64,000 nt of DNA from the NCBI GenBank assembly GCA_022641835.1, contig CP048720.1:496001-560000 (forward strand), written 5' to 3'. A model generated the notes under the pieces. The model worked only from the letters and a program-made list of their open reading frames with translations, had not been told where the DNA came from and did not search any database. Of this stretch, positions 8,952-20,678 are shown piece after piece. The position numbers were made by a program, and so were the translations under genes. Positions within the stretch are counted from its first letter, which is position 1. Each line of letters starts with the position of its first letter. Origin of the DNA: Petasospora fabianii. Taxonomy: Eukaryota > Ascomycota > Saccharomycetes > Phaffomycetales > Wickerhamomycetaceae.

Positions 8952-11600
8952 TGCTGAGACATCCTCTTGAGACTGCTTCCTTTAGGCTTCTGTGTTTCTT
9001 CTGAGATTTCTTCTGAGGCTTCCTCGAGGCTTCTCTACTGAGTCTTCTGAGGCTTCCTCTTCCGAGATCGCTTCCTCTTCTGAGGCATCCTTCGAGGCAT
9101 CCTCTGCTGAGACATCCTCTTCCGAGACTGCTTCCTCTTCTGAGGCTTCTTCTGAGATTTCTTCTGAGGCTTCTTCTTCTGAGGCTTCCTCCGAGGTTTC
9201 TTCTGCTGAGTCTTCTGAGGCATCCTCTTCCGAGACTGCTTCCTCTTCTGAGGCTTCTTCTGAGGCTTCTTCCGAGTTCGCTTCTTCTTCTGAGGCTTCT
9301 GATGTTTCTTCTGAGATTTCTTCTGAGGCTTCCTCCGAGGCTTCCTCTACTGAGTCTTCTGAGGCTTCCTCTTCCGAGATCGCTTCCTCTTCTGAGGCTT
9401 CTGATGTTTCTTCTGAGATTTCTTCTGAGGCTTCTTCTGCTGAGGCATCCTCTTCCGAGACTGCTTCCTCTTCTGAGGCTTCTTCTGAGGCTTCTTCCGA
9501 GTTCGCTTCTTCTTCTGAGGCTTCTGATGTTTCTTCTGAGATTTCTTCTGAGGCTTCCTCCGAGGCTTCCTCTACTGAGTCTTCTGAGGCTTCCTCTTCC
9601 GAGATCGCTTCCTCTTCTGAGGCATCCTTCGAGACATCCTCTGCTGAAACTTCCTCTTCTGAGGCTTCTTCTGCTGAGGCATCCTCTTCCGAGACTGCTT
9701 CCTCTTCTGAGGCTTCTGATGTTTCTTCTGAGATTTCTTCTGAGGCTTCCTCCGAGGCTTCCTCTACTGAGTTCCTGAGGCTTCCTCTTCCGAGATCGCT
9801 CCTCTTCTGAGGCATCCTTCGAGGCATCCTCTGCTGAAACTTCCTCTTCTGAGGCTTCTTCTGCTGAGGCATCCTCTTCCGAGACTGCTTCCTCTTCTGA
9901 GGCTTCTGATGTTTCTTCTGAGATTTCTTCTGAGGCTTCTTCTGCTGAGGCATCCTCTTCCGAGACTGCTTCCTCTTCTGAGGCATCCTTCGAGGCATCC
10001 TCTGCTGAGACATCCTCTTCCGAGACTGCTTCCTCTTCTGAGGCTTCTGATGTTTCTTCTGAGATTTCTTCTGAGGCTTCTTCTGCTGAGGCATCCTCTT
10101 CCGAGACTGCTTCCTCTTCTGAGGCATCCTTCGAGGCATCCTCTGCTGAGACATCCTCTTCCGAGACTGCTTCCTCTTCTGAGGCTTCTGATGTTTCTTC
10201 TGAGATTTCTTCTGAGGCTTCCTCCGAGGCTTCCTCTACTGAGTCTTCTGAGGCTTCCTCTTCCGAGATCGCTTCCTCCTCTGAGGCATCCTTCGAGGCA
10301 TCCTCTGCTGAAACTTCCTCTTCTGAGGCTTCTTCTGCTGAGGCATCCTCTTCCGAGCCTGCTTCCTCTTCTGAGGCATCCTTCGAGGCATCCTCTGCTG
10401 AGACATCCTCTTCCGAGACTGCTTCCTCTTCTGAGGCTTCTGATGTTTCTTCTGAGATTTCTTCTGAGGCTTCTTCTGCTGAGACATCCTCTTCCGAGAC
10501 TGCTTCTTCTTCTGAGGCTTCCTCCGAGGCTTCCTCTACTGAGTCTTCTGAGGCTTCTTCCGAGATCGCTTCCTCTTCTGAGGCTTCTTCTGAGATTTCT
10601 TCTGAGGCTTCTTCTTCTGAGGCTTCCTCCGAGGTTTCTTCTGCTGAGTCTTCTGAGGCATCCTCTTCTGAGACTGTTCTCTTCTGAGGCTTCTGATGTT
10701 TCTTCTGAGATTTCTTCTGAGGCTTCTTCTGCTGAGGCATCCTCTTCCGAGACTGCTTCCTCTTCTGAGGCATCCTTCGAGGCATCTCTGCTGAGACATC
10801 CTCTTCCGAGACTGCTTTCTTCTGAGGCTTCTGATGTTTCTTCTGAGATTTCTTCTGAGGCTTCTTCTGCTGAGGCATCCTCTTCCGAGACTGCTTCCTC
10901 TTCTGAGGCATCCTCTTCCGAGACTGCTTCCTCTTCTGAGGCATCCTTCGAGGCATCCTTGCTGAGACATCCTCTTCGAGACTGCTTCTCTTCCGAGGCT
11001 TGATGTTTCTTCTGAGATTTCTTCTGAGGCTTCCTCCGAGGCTTCCTCTACTGAGTCTTCTGAGGCTTCCTCTTCCGAGATCGCTTCTCTTCTGAGGCAT
11101 CCTTGAGGCATCCCCGCTGAAACTCCTTCTGAGGCTTCTTCTGCTGAGGCATCTCTTCCGAGACTGCTTCCTCTTCTGAGGCATCCTTCGAGGCATCCTC
11201 TGCTGAGACATCCTCTTCCGAGACTGCTTCCTCTTCCGAGACTGCTTCCTCTTCTGAGGCTTCTGATGTTTCTTCTGAGATTTCTTCTGAGGCTACTTCT
11301 GCTGAGACATCCTCTCCGAGACTGCTTCTCTTCTGAGGCCTTCTGAGGCTTCTTCCGAGTTCGCTTCTTCTTCTGAGGCTCTGATGTTTCTTCTGAGATT
11401 TCTTCTGAGGCTTCCTCGAGGCTTCTCTACTGAGTCTTCTGAGGCTTCCTCTTCCGAGATCACTTCCTTTCTGAGGCATCCTTCGAGACATCCTCTGCTG
11501 AAACTTCCTCTGAGGCTTTTCTGCTGAGGCATCTCTCCGAGATCCTTCCTCTTCTGAGATCGCTTCCTCTGCGAGTCCTCTGAGGTTTCTTCTGGGCCCC
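8952..11600 (+). repeat. Ser/Glu-rich repeat block 2 in adhesin 1
   Basis: About 2.6 kb of the same SSEAS/SSEI/SSET words as block 1, in longer higher-order units that repeat themes such as SEASDVSSEISSEAS and SSAETSSSE. The + frame is open at 8992-9810, then broken repeatedly by one- or two-base changes that grow denser toward 11.6 kb. Confidence 0.8.
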
Positions 11601-11604
11601 TCAC

Positions 11605-14420
11605 CTTGATCGGTACTGTCCCAGGGAGTACACTACCACCGTCGTTGGTTCTGATGGCCTACTGAGACTGAGATTGTTTCGTTCTCCAACCACCGACTCA
11701 ACGGTGATTTCGCCACTGGTACTACCTTCGTCGGTACTGTCCCAGAGGAGTAACCACCACAGTTGTTGGTTCTGACGGCTCGACGAGACTGAGATTGTTT
11801 CGTTCTACCCAACCACCGACTCAACGGTGAGTTCGCCACTGGTACTACTACCTTCGTCGGACTGTCCCAGGGAGTACACTACCACGTCGTTGGTTCTGAC
11901 GGCTCTACTGAGACTGGATTGTTTCGTTCTACCCAACCACGACTAACGGTGACTCGCCACTGGTACTACTACCTTCGTCGGTACTGTCCCAGAGGAGTAC
12001 CACCACAGTTGTTGGTTCTGACGGCTCGACCGAGACTGAGATTGTTTCGTTCTCAACAGCTCAACTGTTCCCGTTAGCTTCCCAGGACCACCGTTTTCGA
12101 CCGACGGTGTGTCTACCACGTCACGTGATTTCGCCACTGGACACTTTGGCTTCAGGACACCGTGTTCGGGCGACTGATTTTCCACACGTCACGATATCTT
12201 GTTCCCAAGCTATGTTCTGGCCTGAGCAATTTTTTTCACCAACCACGACTCCAACGGTGACTACTGGTACCACCACCTGATTGAACTGTCCCAGAGGAGT
12301 ACACCACCACAGTTGTTGGTTCTGACGGCTCTACTGAGACTGAGATTGTTTCGTTCTACCCAACCACCGACTCAACGGTGATTTCGCCACTGTACTACTA
12401 CTTTGCTGAGACTGTTCAGAGGAGTACACTACCACCGTCGTTGGCTGACGCTGACGAGACTGAGATTGTTTCGTTCTACCCAACCACGACTCCAACGGTG
12501 ATTTCGCCACTTTCAACCCAATACACGTCTCGCGCCCAGATTTTCCCAACTCACGCACTGGTACTACTACCTTCGTGTACTGTCCCAGAGAGTACATACC
12601 ACCGTCGTTGTTCTGACGCTCTACTGAGACTGAGATTGTTCGTTCTACCCAACCACCGACTCCAACGGTGACTCGCACTGTACCACCACCTTGATTGAGA
12701 CTCTCCCAGAGGAGTACACCACCACAGTTGTTGGTTCCTACTGAGACTGAATTGTTCTTCTCAACCCGTCACGTCCTACTACTCCAGACTGTCAGAGTAC
12801 TACGTCTGTTCGAGCACAACTGGATGTTCACCCAACCACGCCCAACGGTGATTCGCCACTGGTACACACTTCTGTCAGTCCAGTTGTTCTGACGCTGAGA
12901 CTGAGTGTTCTTCCCACACGACTACGGGAGCGCCCTTCAATTCTTCAGGCACTACCACCGTCGTTGGTTCTGACTCTGACGAATTGTCTCTGCAACCACC
13001 TCACGTGACTCTACGTCCGTGAATGTCCAGCCGTTGTTGTCGTTCTGAGCTGAGATTGTTTCGTTCTACCCAACCACGACCAACGGTGATTTCGCCACTG
13101 TACTACACTCTTGCTGAGACTGTTCCAGAGGAGTACACTACCACTGTCGTTGGTTCTGACGGCTCGACGTGATTGTTTGCCGACCCAACGGTGACTTCGC
13201 CACTGGTACTACTACCTTCGTCGGTACTGTCCCAGAGGTACACAGTTGTGTTCTGATGACGTGTGCGTTCTAACACGCCACGAGTTCACTCTTCGTCTAC
13301 TAGCACTACCACCGTCGTTGTTCTGACGGTCTCGACGGATTTTTTCTACCACGCTCCTTGCTTACCCGGAACTGTCCCAGACACCCCCGTGTTGCCACTG
13401 AGACTGAGATTGTTTGTCACCAACCACTCACGTGACCCACATCCCTTGAACCGAATATCTTTCTGACGCGGAGACTGATTTTCGTTCTACACACTAACGT
13501 ACTTTCCACACCTGATTGAGACTCTAGAGAGTACACCACCACAGTTGTTTTCGTGGCTCTAGCTAGATTGTTTCTCAACACGGCTAACGGTGGTCACACA
13601 GCCTTCTCTTGGGCCGTCGTTTTCGTCGACTGAGACTGAGATTGTTTCTGTTCTACCCAACCACCGACTCCAACGGTGATTTTGCCACTGGTACCACTAC
13701 TCTTGCTGAACTCGAAGACTACTCTTTGGCAGAATGAATTTCCCCACAATAGTATCTTCGTCGTACTGTCCCAGAGAGTACACTACCACCGTCGTTGGTT
13801 CTGACGGCTCGACCGAGACTGAGATTGTTTCGTTCAACCACCGCTCCAGCAGGACTTGCCACTACTACTACCTTCGTCTGTACTGTCCCAGAGGAGTACA
13901 CCACCACAGTTGTGTTCGACGGCCTACTGAGACTGGTTGTTTCGTTCTCCCAACCACCGCTCAACGGTGACTCCACGGACCCAGAGACTCTGGTCGCCTG
14001 CCGTTTTCGTCAACCGAACGACACTGGTACTACTACCTTCGTCGGTACTGTTCCAGAAGAGTACACTACCACCGTCGTTGGTTCTGACGGCTCTACTGAG
14101 ACTGAGATTGTTTCGTTCTACCCAACCACCGACTCCAACGGTGACTTCGCTACTGGTACCACCACCTTGATTGAGACTGTCCCAGAGGAGTACACCACCA
14201 CAGTTGTTGGTTCTGATGGCTCTACTGAGACTGAGATTGTTTCGTTCTACCCAACCACCGACTCCAACGGTGAGTTCGCCACTGGTACTACTACCTTCGT
14301 CGGTACTGTCCCAGAGGAGTACACCACTACCGTCGTTGGTTCTGACGGCTCGACCGAGACTGCGATTGTTTCGTTCTACCCAACCACCGACTCTAACGGT
14401 GAGTTTGCCACTGGTACTAC
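11605..14420 (+). repeat. Second VPEEY array of adhesin 1, mostly degraded
   Basis: Roughly twenty copies of the 129-bp unit. Copies from about 14,020 on are clean and in frame, and those at 11.6-11.9 kb are lightly damaged. Those from about 12.0 to 13.7 kb have many small deletions and short foreign-looking insertions. Damage is greatest in the middle and least at the edges, as expected where reads could not be placed uniquely. Confidence 0.75.
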
Positions 14421-15318
14421 CACTGTTGGCGGTGCAGGCGCGGGTCCATCCACCACGGTGGTCACGATCACTTCTTGTTCCCACAATGTCTGCTCTGAGA
14501 CTGCTGTGACGACTGGTGTTACTGTTGTTACCGTTACCTCTTCTGGTGTTGAGACAATCTATACCACATACTGTCCAGTTACGTCTGCGGAGACCGACAC
14601 CACTGTTACGTACGCAGATGAAATCTCTACCACTGTCGTGACTGTTACTTCATGTTCTGGTGGCAAATGCGAGGAGTCTCCTGTGACTACTGGTGTTGCT
14701 GTTATCACTGCTACATCTGCTGGTGTCGAGACCATCTACACAACTTACTGTCCGTTGACTACAGAGACTGGTGCTGGTAAGACTGCATCTTCAAAGGGGT
14801 CTTCTACTGAGACTGCTGTCACCAAGACTGCCGCAGCTTCAGAGGGAACTTCTACCGAGACCGCTGTTGTCTCCAAGACTGCTGCTGACGTCACTTCAGC
14901 TATTGTTACTCTTGTCTCGACCAACGAGGAGGGTTCTACCACCGATGTTGTCTCTACAGTCGAGGGCTCTGCCGTTGAAACAACCGTCGTTTCCGCCGGT
15001 GAATCTACTTCTACCGTGGTTGTTGTTGCTTACACCACCACTGGTACCAACGGTGAAGCTACCACTGCTTCTGCTACTGTCCCTGTTGCCACTGATGTTG
15101 CTTCCACTGTCACTACGGGCCAGGCCTCTGGTTATAGTACCATTGTCACTGGTTCTGAGGTCACTACCACCTCGGTCGCTGGTGCGGGTTCTCAAGGATC
15201 CGGTTCTGAATCCACCTCTACTTCCTCCACAGCTTCTGTCTACGAGGGTTCTGCCTCTACTTTGACTAGTGGTTGGTTGTTCAGCTTTATTTCGTTCTTG
15301 GCGTTCTTTGCTTTCTGA
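13795..15318 (+). CDS. Adhesin 1, C-terminal part with GPI signal
   Basis: The frame is open from 13795 but reads as clean adhesin only from about 14,020. It then holds three VPEEY units, followed by two Cys-containing modules (14446-14770; [10 protein letters not shown] then YTTYCPVT, and [10 protein letters not shown] then YTTYCPLT). A Ser/Thr stretch and the tail [11 protein letters not shown] plus a hydrophobic C-terminus ending FFAF complete it, typical of GPI-anchor addition. The same tail, [14 protein letters not shown], ends adhesin 2. This is the 3' end of the gene that starts at 5539, not an independent gene: it has no signal peptide or promoter of its own. Confidence 0.7.
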   Translation: MVLTARPRLRLFRSTTAPAGLATTTTFVCTVPEEYTTTVVFDGLLRLVVSFSQPPLNGDSTDPETLVACRFRQPNDTGTTTFVGTVPEEYTTTVVGSDGSTETEIVSFYPTTDSNGDFATGTTTLIETVPEEYTTTVVGSDGSTETEIVSFYPTTDSNGEFATGTTTFVGTVPEEYTTTVVGSDGSTETAIVSFYPTTDSNGEFATGTTTVGGAGAGPSTTVVTITSCSHNVCSETAVTTGVTVVTVTSSGVETIYTTYCPVTSAETDTTVTYADEISTTVVTVTSCSGGKCEESPVTTGVAVITATSAGVETIYTTYCPLTTETGAGKTASSKGSSTETAVTKTAAASEGTSTETAVVSKTAADVTSAIVTLVSTNEEGSTTDVVSTVEGSAVETTVVSAGESTSTVVVVAYTTTGTNGEATTASATVPVATDVASTVTTGQASGYSTIVTGSEVTTTSVAGAGSQGSGSESTSTSSTASVYEGSASTLTSGWLFSFISFLAFFAF

Positions 15319-18300
15319 AATAGCTTTAACACTTTCTTCATAATGAATTATGGCTTTTCTGATTTTCTCAACTATGGGACTTTTACCTTTCGATTTCGAA
15401 AGCTGATTTGCTGCCCCATGTTTTGTCTTGATTCTACTCTGGTCCTATGATTGTTTTTATTGGGCCGTTCATTGTGTGGCCATATTTGCCTGATTTCGGT
15501 GCTACTGATTGCTTCCCTGTTATGTTTTGTTTAGCTGGCTGTTGTTTACTACTATACTATATATTTGATAAATGTATTGGATAGATTAGATACTTGTGTT
15601 AGTTTGTAATTTTGTAATTGACTGGAGTCATGCCCGAACTGAACTCTTAATCCTCCTGAGGTTTATCAGCTAGCTGCTATGAGGTTCTTAAAAATATGAA
15701 GCTGCTCTCGATGATGTACAGTAATACTGAAGAAAAGAAGTAGATAGATGTGAAGTACTCATCGATTTTGTTTGGAGAACGGAAGAACTCGAGAAGATAC
15801 TTTCCTTGTTGCTTCCTTACCTAAAATCAGGTCATTAACATCCGTTTCGAGCTAAAATGTGGGTCTAGTAACACGTCCCGTGTGTATGCGGCAGGGCATG
15901 TATACTTCTGGGGTATGGTGATAAATACCGAGTGGGTATTGGTTAAAGAATGAGCTACGCGATTTGAGAGAATGAATACCTGACGACGCTTGAAGGATGA
16001 TATGGCCTTGAGCAGCAACCTAGACCATCCATCAGCATCGGTTAACTGAAGGATATAGAAAGCGAGACTCAGGAAGGAAAAAAAAAGATTAAAAATTGAC
16101 CAAAGTGCATACTACTGTAATCTCCCCGCATCGTTTTGCTTCGCTTACGCGAACTAGTTCCGGATATGAGCGAGGAGCAGGCAAAATTGTCAGATCTCGG
16201 TTGGGTTTAGGAAGCTGCAGGCCAGGTGAGCCGTAGCAGGGACAGGGTTAGAGAGAAAGAATATGACAAGCTACCGTATCTGGATGGACGATACTGGGAG
16301 ATTCTCGGGGTTAGGTGGTGGCCGTATTACAATCTTCGCTGCTTCTTCGGCTTTTGATGGACACAAAGTTTGTCGACTCAATTGCTTCAATGAATTGTAT
16401 ATGTTTACGCATCACCAGCAACTGGTAGGACGTTGAATATGGAGTAGAGTAGAAAAAAGGGTGTTATTCCAAAAGAGGATTACAGGAAGTGAAACCAGCA
16501 ATGCCACTTGGAAGCGGTGGTCTAGATATCAGACCACCTATACTCTGTTGCGCGGCCCCCAGCTGCCATACTTGAAGAGTGTATTCGCAAGAAGGATCGA
16601 CACCCTGAGAAAGTTAAGCACATTTACACGGGTATGTCTCTGCTAAACTGTGTTAGACCCACGCGCTGGCTAACTTCGTTTACCCTGGAGATGGAGCGGC
16701 GATGCAGACAAGCTTCTTTTGCTCCACCGTCTTGGGCCGGCATCTTCTGCATCTTTCTAGGTGATCTCTACTGTAATATCCAGTTTTAGTGAATTCCAGA
16801 TGCGTTGTTCTAGGGTTTTCTTTGATTTAGGCTGTACATTTTAGAAGAGTGTTAAGTGATGGAGATGGGGTACATTGATTCTTGGCACCGCTGTATCCCC
16901 ACTCTCCCCTCGCATCACCATAATAATGGGGAATGCAAAGACATTCAGAATCCTACCTACAACCACGAATGAAAAATAATCGTACCTCATCTTTAGTCGT
17001 TTCTCGTGCAATGGTAAACATACCAATACATTCCGCTCTCACCTCCTTTCTGAGTGGAAGTTAACCGGCTGCCCATGGTAATTGGCTAGTTGTTCTGGTG
17101 CCCATGCTGCCGATGGTGCCATTCGTGATGCAGCTATTGCTAATTATACCCGCAAGAGGTTGGTCCAAGTTCTTACATGTACTGGTGGTAACATTTGTCT
17201 ATCTTATTCAAAATGTATTGATTTGATGGTGCCATCTTTTTCATGAGAAATCCTTGATTCGAGTGTAAGGCTAGTTTCCACAACCAAGATCAGCCACATT
17301 CTCAATATAGTGGTACCACACCACTTATAGATAGATTGAACATTTCAAACTGACCTGATTGACCCCTGATAAAACATTTCAACTCGTCTGGAACTTCAAT
17401 ACATCAATTGCGGACATCACCGAAATTGGACCAACCCCAGCGCAAGACACGGACATCCGCACAATTGGAGCAAGCCAGCTTGCACATACACAGAGCACAT
17501 GGCCTAGAGATTTGATGTACATGTATAGTGTGCTTTCCTGCATAGGATGGAAGGTGCTTTTTTCATTTTTCTTGTCGCTCGATTCCAAGCGGAGATGCAA
17601 CTAGTAGAAATCCCTCTTAGCGAGGTTATGTACCTTAATGCAAGAATTCTCAGTATCATGCACGTTTTGTTGGTCACCGTGTATCGTTGCCACAACAACC
17701 ACTTTTTCTCTTTCGAAAGATTTGAGGTGAATCTTCTGTATAGTCGTCGTCACAGCGTTGGAAATGAGGTCACTCTAAGAGGTAGATGAGAGTAGGACCG
17801 ATTGGTATAGATTTCTTTAGCTAGTGGGGATTGCCAAACGCCGTGGACGATTAATCTAGTCGTGTGCCCTAGTTTTAAGCGAGGTCGAGCTACAGGGATT
17901 AGACCCATGAGTTGGATCAAACGCAATAATTTGGTCAACGGTGCGGCTCAAAAGTGTTGGGAAACAGACAGGGAAGAAAATGAACAAATAGAGCTTGTAT
18001 TAGACCAATGGAGGTGAGGAATTGAGACATGGGTGAGACCCATAGCCACATTCTTAATCCGTTTAGCGTCACGAGCCTCATACCTTACTCGGTTCTATTA
18101 CTTGCTATCTTGGCTTCTAGAACAGTCGTCCAAGATTCACGGCGGCAAATATACGGCTAGCTAGATACATAGCGCATGATGCATCTTGTCGGATTTTGCA
18201 AAGTTGTGCACCAACACCATTAGAAGTAACATCCGCCGTTTGTTCAGGTGGCTTCAGCACATGCTAGACGGTTAACCCATAGGCAGGCTACCACAAAGAG

Positions 18301-20570
18301 ATACCAACAAGTATCATACCATCCTCCCGTCTGTATCTCTCTTTTCCTTCCTCTCTGATGTTCAGATACGGGCCCAATACAGGCATTGCTTTGCCCAGCT
18401 AGATTTTATTCCAATTACAGAGTCATTACTATATACTGTAAAAGTCTGAAGGAACGATAATTCGAGCTTGACTCAAATTTTTTTAGCCATTCTGCAATCC
18501 GGTGTTGCTTTGGAGATGATCTGGATCCGTTGAGCCGATGATTTATGCCATTTTGCTTGAAAGAGCGCCATCTCTTTCCTGTATATACTCATCGCTTCCA
18601 TAGGGGAATAATAATCCAAGACTTTGACATATACCAGAAACAATGGACCATGCTGACTATATAATCTATAATCAATTTAGTCTCAAGAACTGCTATCATG
18701 TTTCCGAAAAAGAAGTTTCCGATCGTTAGAGATCTGTCGCTTCTAAGCTGCCAAAATCGATATGTACCTGTTGAGCGTATAAAAGTCTGTAATTTTTCAT
18801 CGACTGAGGTCACCCCACCACCAACACTGGCTAGATTCCTTATTCTATGAAACTGGAGTCTACTTACTCGTTTAAAGTTCATCTATGCCGTAAACTTCTC
18901 ATCTCGGGAAGTTGCTAGATCGGCCGAACAACTAAAAAAAAAAAAAGCTTGCGCGGATCTTGCCCAGAAACCTCGGCTTAGTCAGTGATCTACAGAATGC
19001 GCGTGGAAAATAGAACGGACGTCGGGGGCACAAACGCACAGCGGGTAGCCCGCCTAATGGGCTGCTTGTCCATTGATCTGGGAGAATGAGGTAGATCAAA
19101 GGATGATTACGCTCCACGGGCCGGAGAGAAACGTGGTTATACAACTACCTATGAACACAATTGTACTTGGCAGAAAAGTTTTATGCCCCGTCGACTAGAG
19201 AGGTGAGGTAAACCGCACTTCTGCTTTGACATGTGATACAATGAATATGTCAACTAACATCTCTGCAGCCTGTTGAGGTGTTTTTCTGTCTTCTAGAAGG
19301 TGCTTCGCCCCCCTTCCCCCGCCCTCCACAGCTGTCAATAAGCGCGGCTTGGGCGAGAGCTGCGTGAATGAATCTCGCGTCTCGACCCCGGAACCCATGC
19401 AAATGTTGGATAAGCGACTCGCGTAAATATGCACGCGTATGCACCGCACATCTTTTTTCACAGAGATGGATTTCTACATGTCCCGCCTTCAACCTCCAGT
19501 TCATGGATCAGTTACGAAAAACAGTGGGGCAATGTGTCTTACATTTGCCAGTCGCGCTTTTGGTTCTGGCGCCCGATGGCCCGTCTGACGGCCAGTCCAT
19601 CGGACGGAGCATGGAATGTGGCGGGGTGCCTGTGCCTTGGGTGGATCAGTAATCATCTCGTAGCGTATTAAGTCAAGCCAGCCAGACCAACTCGCTGAAA
19701 GATGCGAATATAGCACTGTGTCCCAGTTGCTGACAAGCAGCCCCATTAGGAAAAAATACTTCCAACGATTATACAACCAAACCTGGTAGAGCTCTTGTGA
19801 CTATTTAACCTCAGTTATGGGCAAGACAGGGTTCAAACAAGGCAGCAGCAAGGGCAAAGATTTGAGCCCGGTATCGGCCAAGAATGGGCTAATACAACAC
19901 TTCATGACCCTATGGGCCCTCAGCTGTAGAGCTGTAAATAACCAAGCAAAAATGTAGTTTGTTACTTTTCAGCGTGAAGCTCGTTACTGTACTGTACAGA
20001 GACAGAAGACTGGGGCTGCATCGGTGCCGTTGGCAGCTGTACGCCGGATGCAGGCGATGCGGCTTAAACTTTAGACTCCGTGAACCGCGATACGTGGTTC
20101 TTGCTTGGTGCATACACGTGCAGATAACTTCGGATCTCGGAGGTACAGCGCTCTTCGCGAGGAGCTCCTAAGGGACCCATACAATAGTACAAAGAGACCA
20201 ATTGAGCAAACCATTTAGAGCGGCAGTGGTACAAGACCAAGGTACTGGGTGTACTTTAACGCGACTTCTAAGCTTCTAGTTCCAGATTGACTGCAGTCTG
20301 CCGGTAGTTTTGTTACTTCCAGGCTTGAAACCCCGGCAATCGAGCCCCGTCTAGATGGCTTTACGGACAAGATTTTCCACTCTTATGTGCTTGGACAGCT
20401 CTCAACTTTGAATTTGACGCTATGCAGGATCGAAGCTTGGGGCTTCCGGAGTCTCGCATGCTGATGCATCAATAGTGTTCTTTTTCATCCACCATCTTTG
20501 AGTTCCCTTCGCATACGAGATCTAAGATCTCTTAGACATCAAGTCTAGGGAATCACTCCAGTATGCAGAA
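15319..20570. other. 5.3-kb non-coding region between the adhesins
   Basis: No protein-coding gene, tRNA or transposon was recognised. The first 60 bp after the adhesin 1 stop resemble the 3' flank of adhesin 2 (a CTTTCTTCATAATGAATTATGG-like AT stretch here, CCTTCTTTATTACGG there). The last 1.6 kb has scattered matches to the adhesin 1 upstream region. An A-run of about 13 lies near 18930-18945. The size is unusual for a yeast intergenic region and suggests an extended control region, perhaps with non-coding transcripts. Confidence 0.5.
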
Positions 20571-20578
20571 TATAAGTT
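20571..20578 (+). promoter_or_regulatory. TATA-like box of adhesin 2
   Basis: TATAAGTT, 108 bp before the ATG, is identical to the octamer 99 bp before adhesin 1. Confidence 0.5.
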
Positions 20579-20678
20579 ACAGCCAATCCCCCCATAACTC
20601 AATATAGACCCCATATGTTGAGAAATTGACCTCACCCCGCTTTGCTCGTCTAAATAGCGACATCCCTTCGTTTCTATC

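Larger units (their letters stand above)
5539..15318 (+). other. Adhesin 1 locus, giant GPI-anchored cell-wall protein
   Basis: This entry spans the whole gene as I interpret it. An N-terminal open frame (5539-8940) and a C-terminal open frame with a GPI-type tail (ending 15318) lie on the same strand. Between them are Ser/Glu-rich and VPEEY repeats of the same kind, broken by many small frame changes. The two intact ends use the same phase. If the breaks are assembly errors, the protein would be roughly 3,200 residues: signal peptide, six-Cys domain, Ser stalk, a second beta-type domain, a second six-Cys domain, two rounds of Ser/Glu stalk plus VPEEY array, a Cys-containing module and an anchor. 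If the breaks are real, the gene is dead or makes a 1,133-residue secreted product. Confidence 0.65.

Noticed and set aside
8341-11211. Very long minus-strand open frame (956 codons) opposite the Ser/Glu repeats
   Set aside because: Its product is simple Arg/Ser/Glu/Lys/Gln repeats that switch character with each indel, a by-product of stop-poor repeat DNA. The plus strand carries the signal peptide, domains and anchor.
15319-20678. Short open frames between the adhesins as genes
   Set aside because: All are under 100 codons, lack domains or codon bias and overlap one another on both strands.
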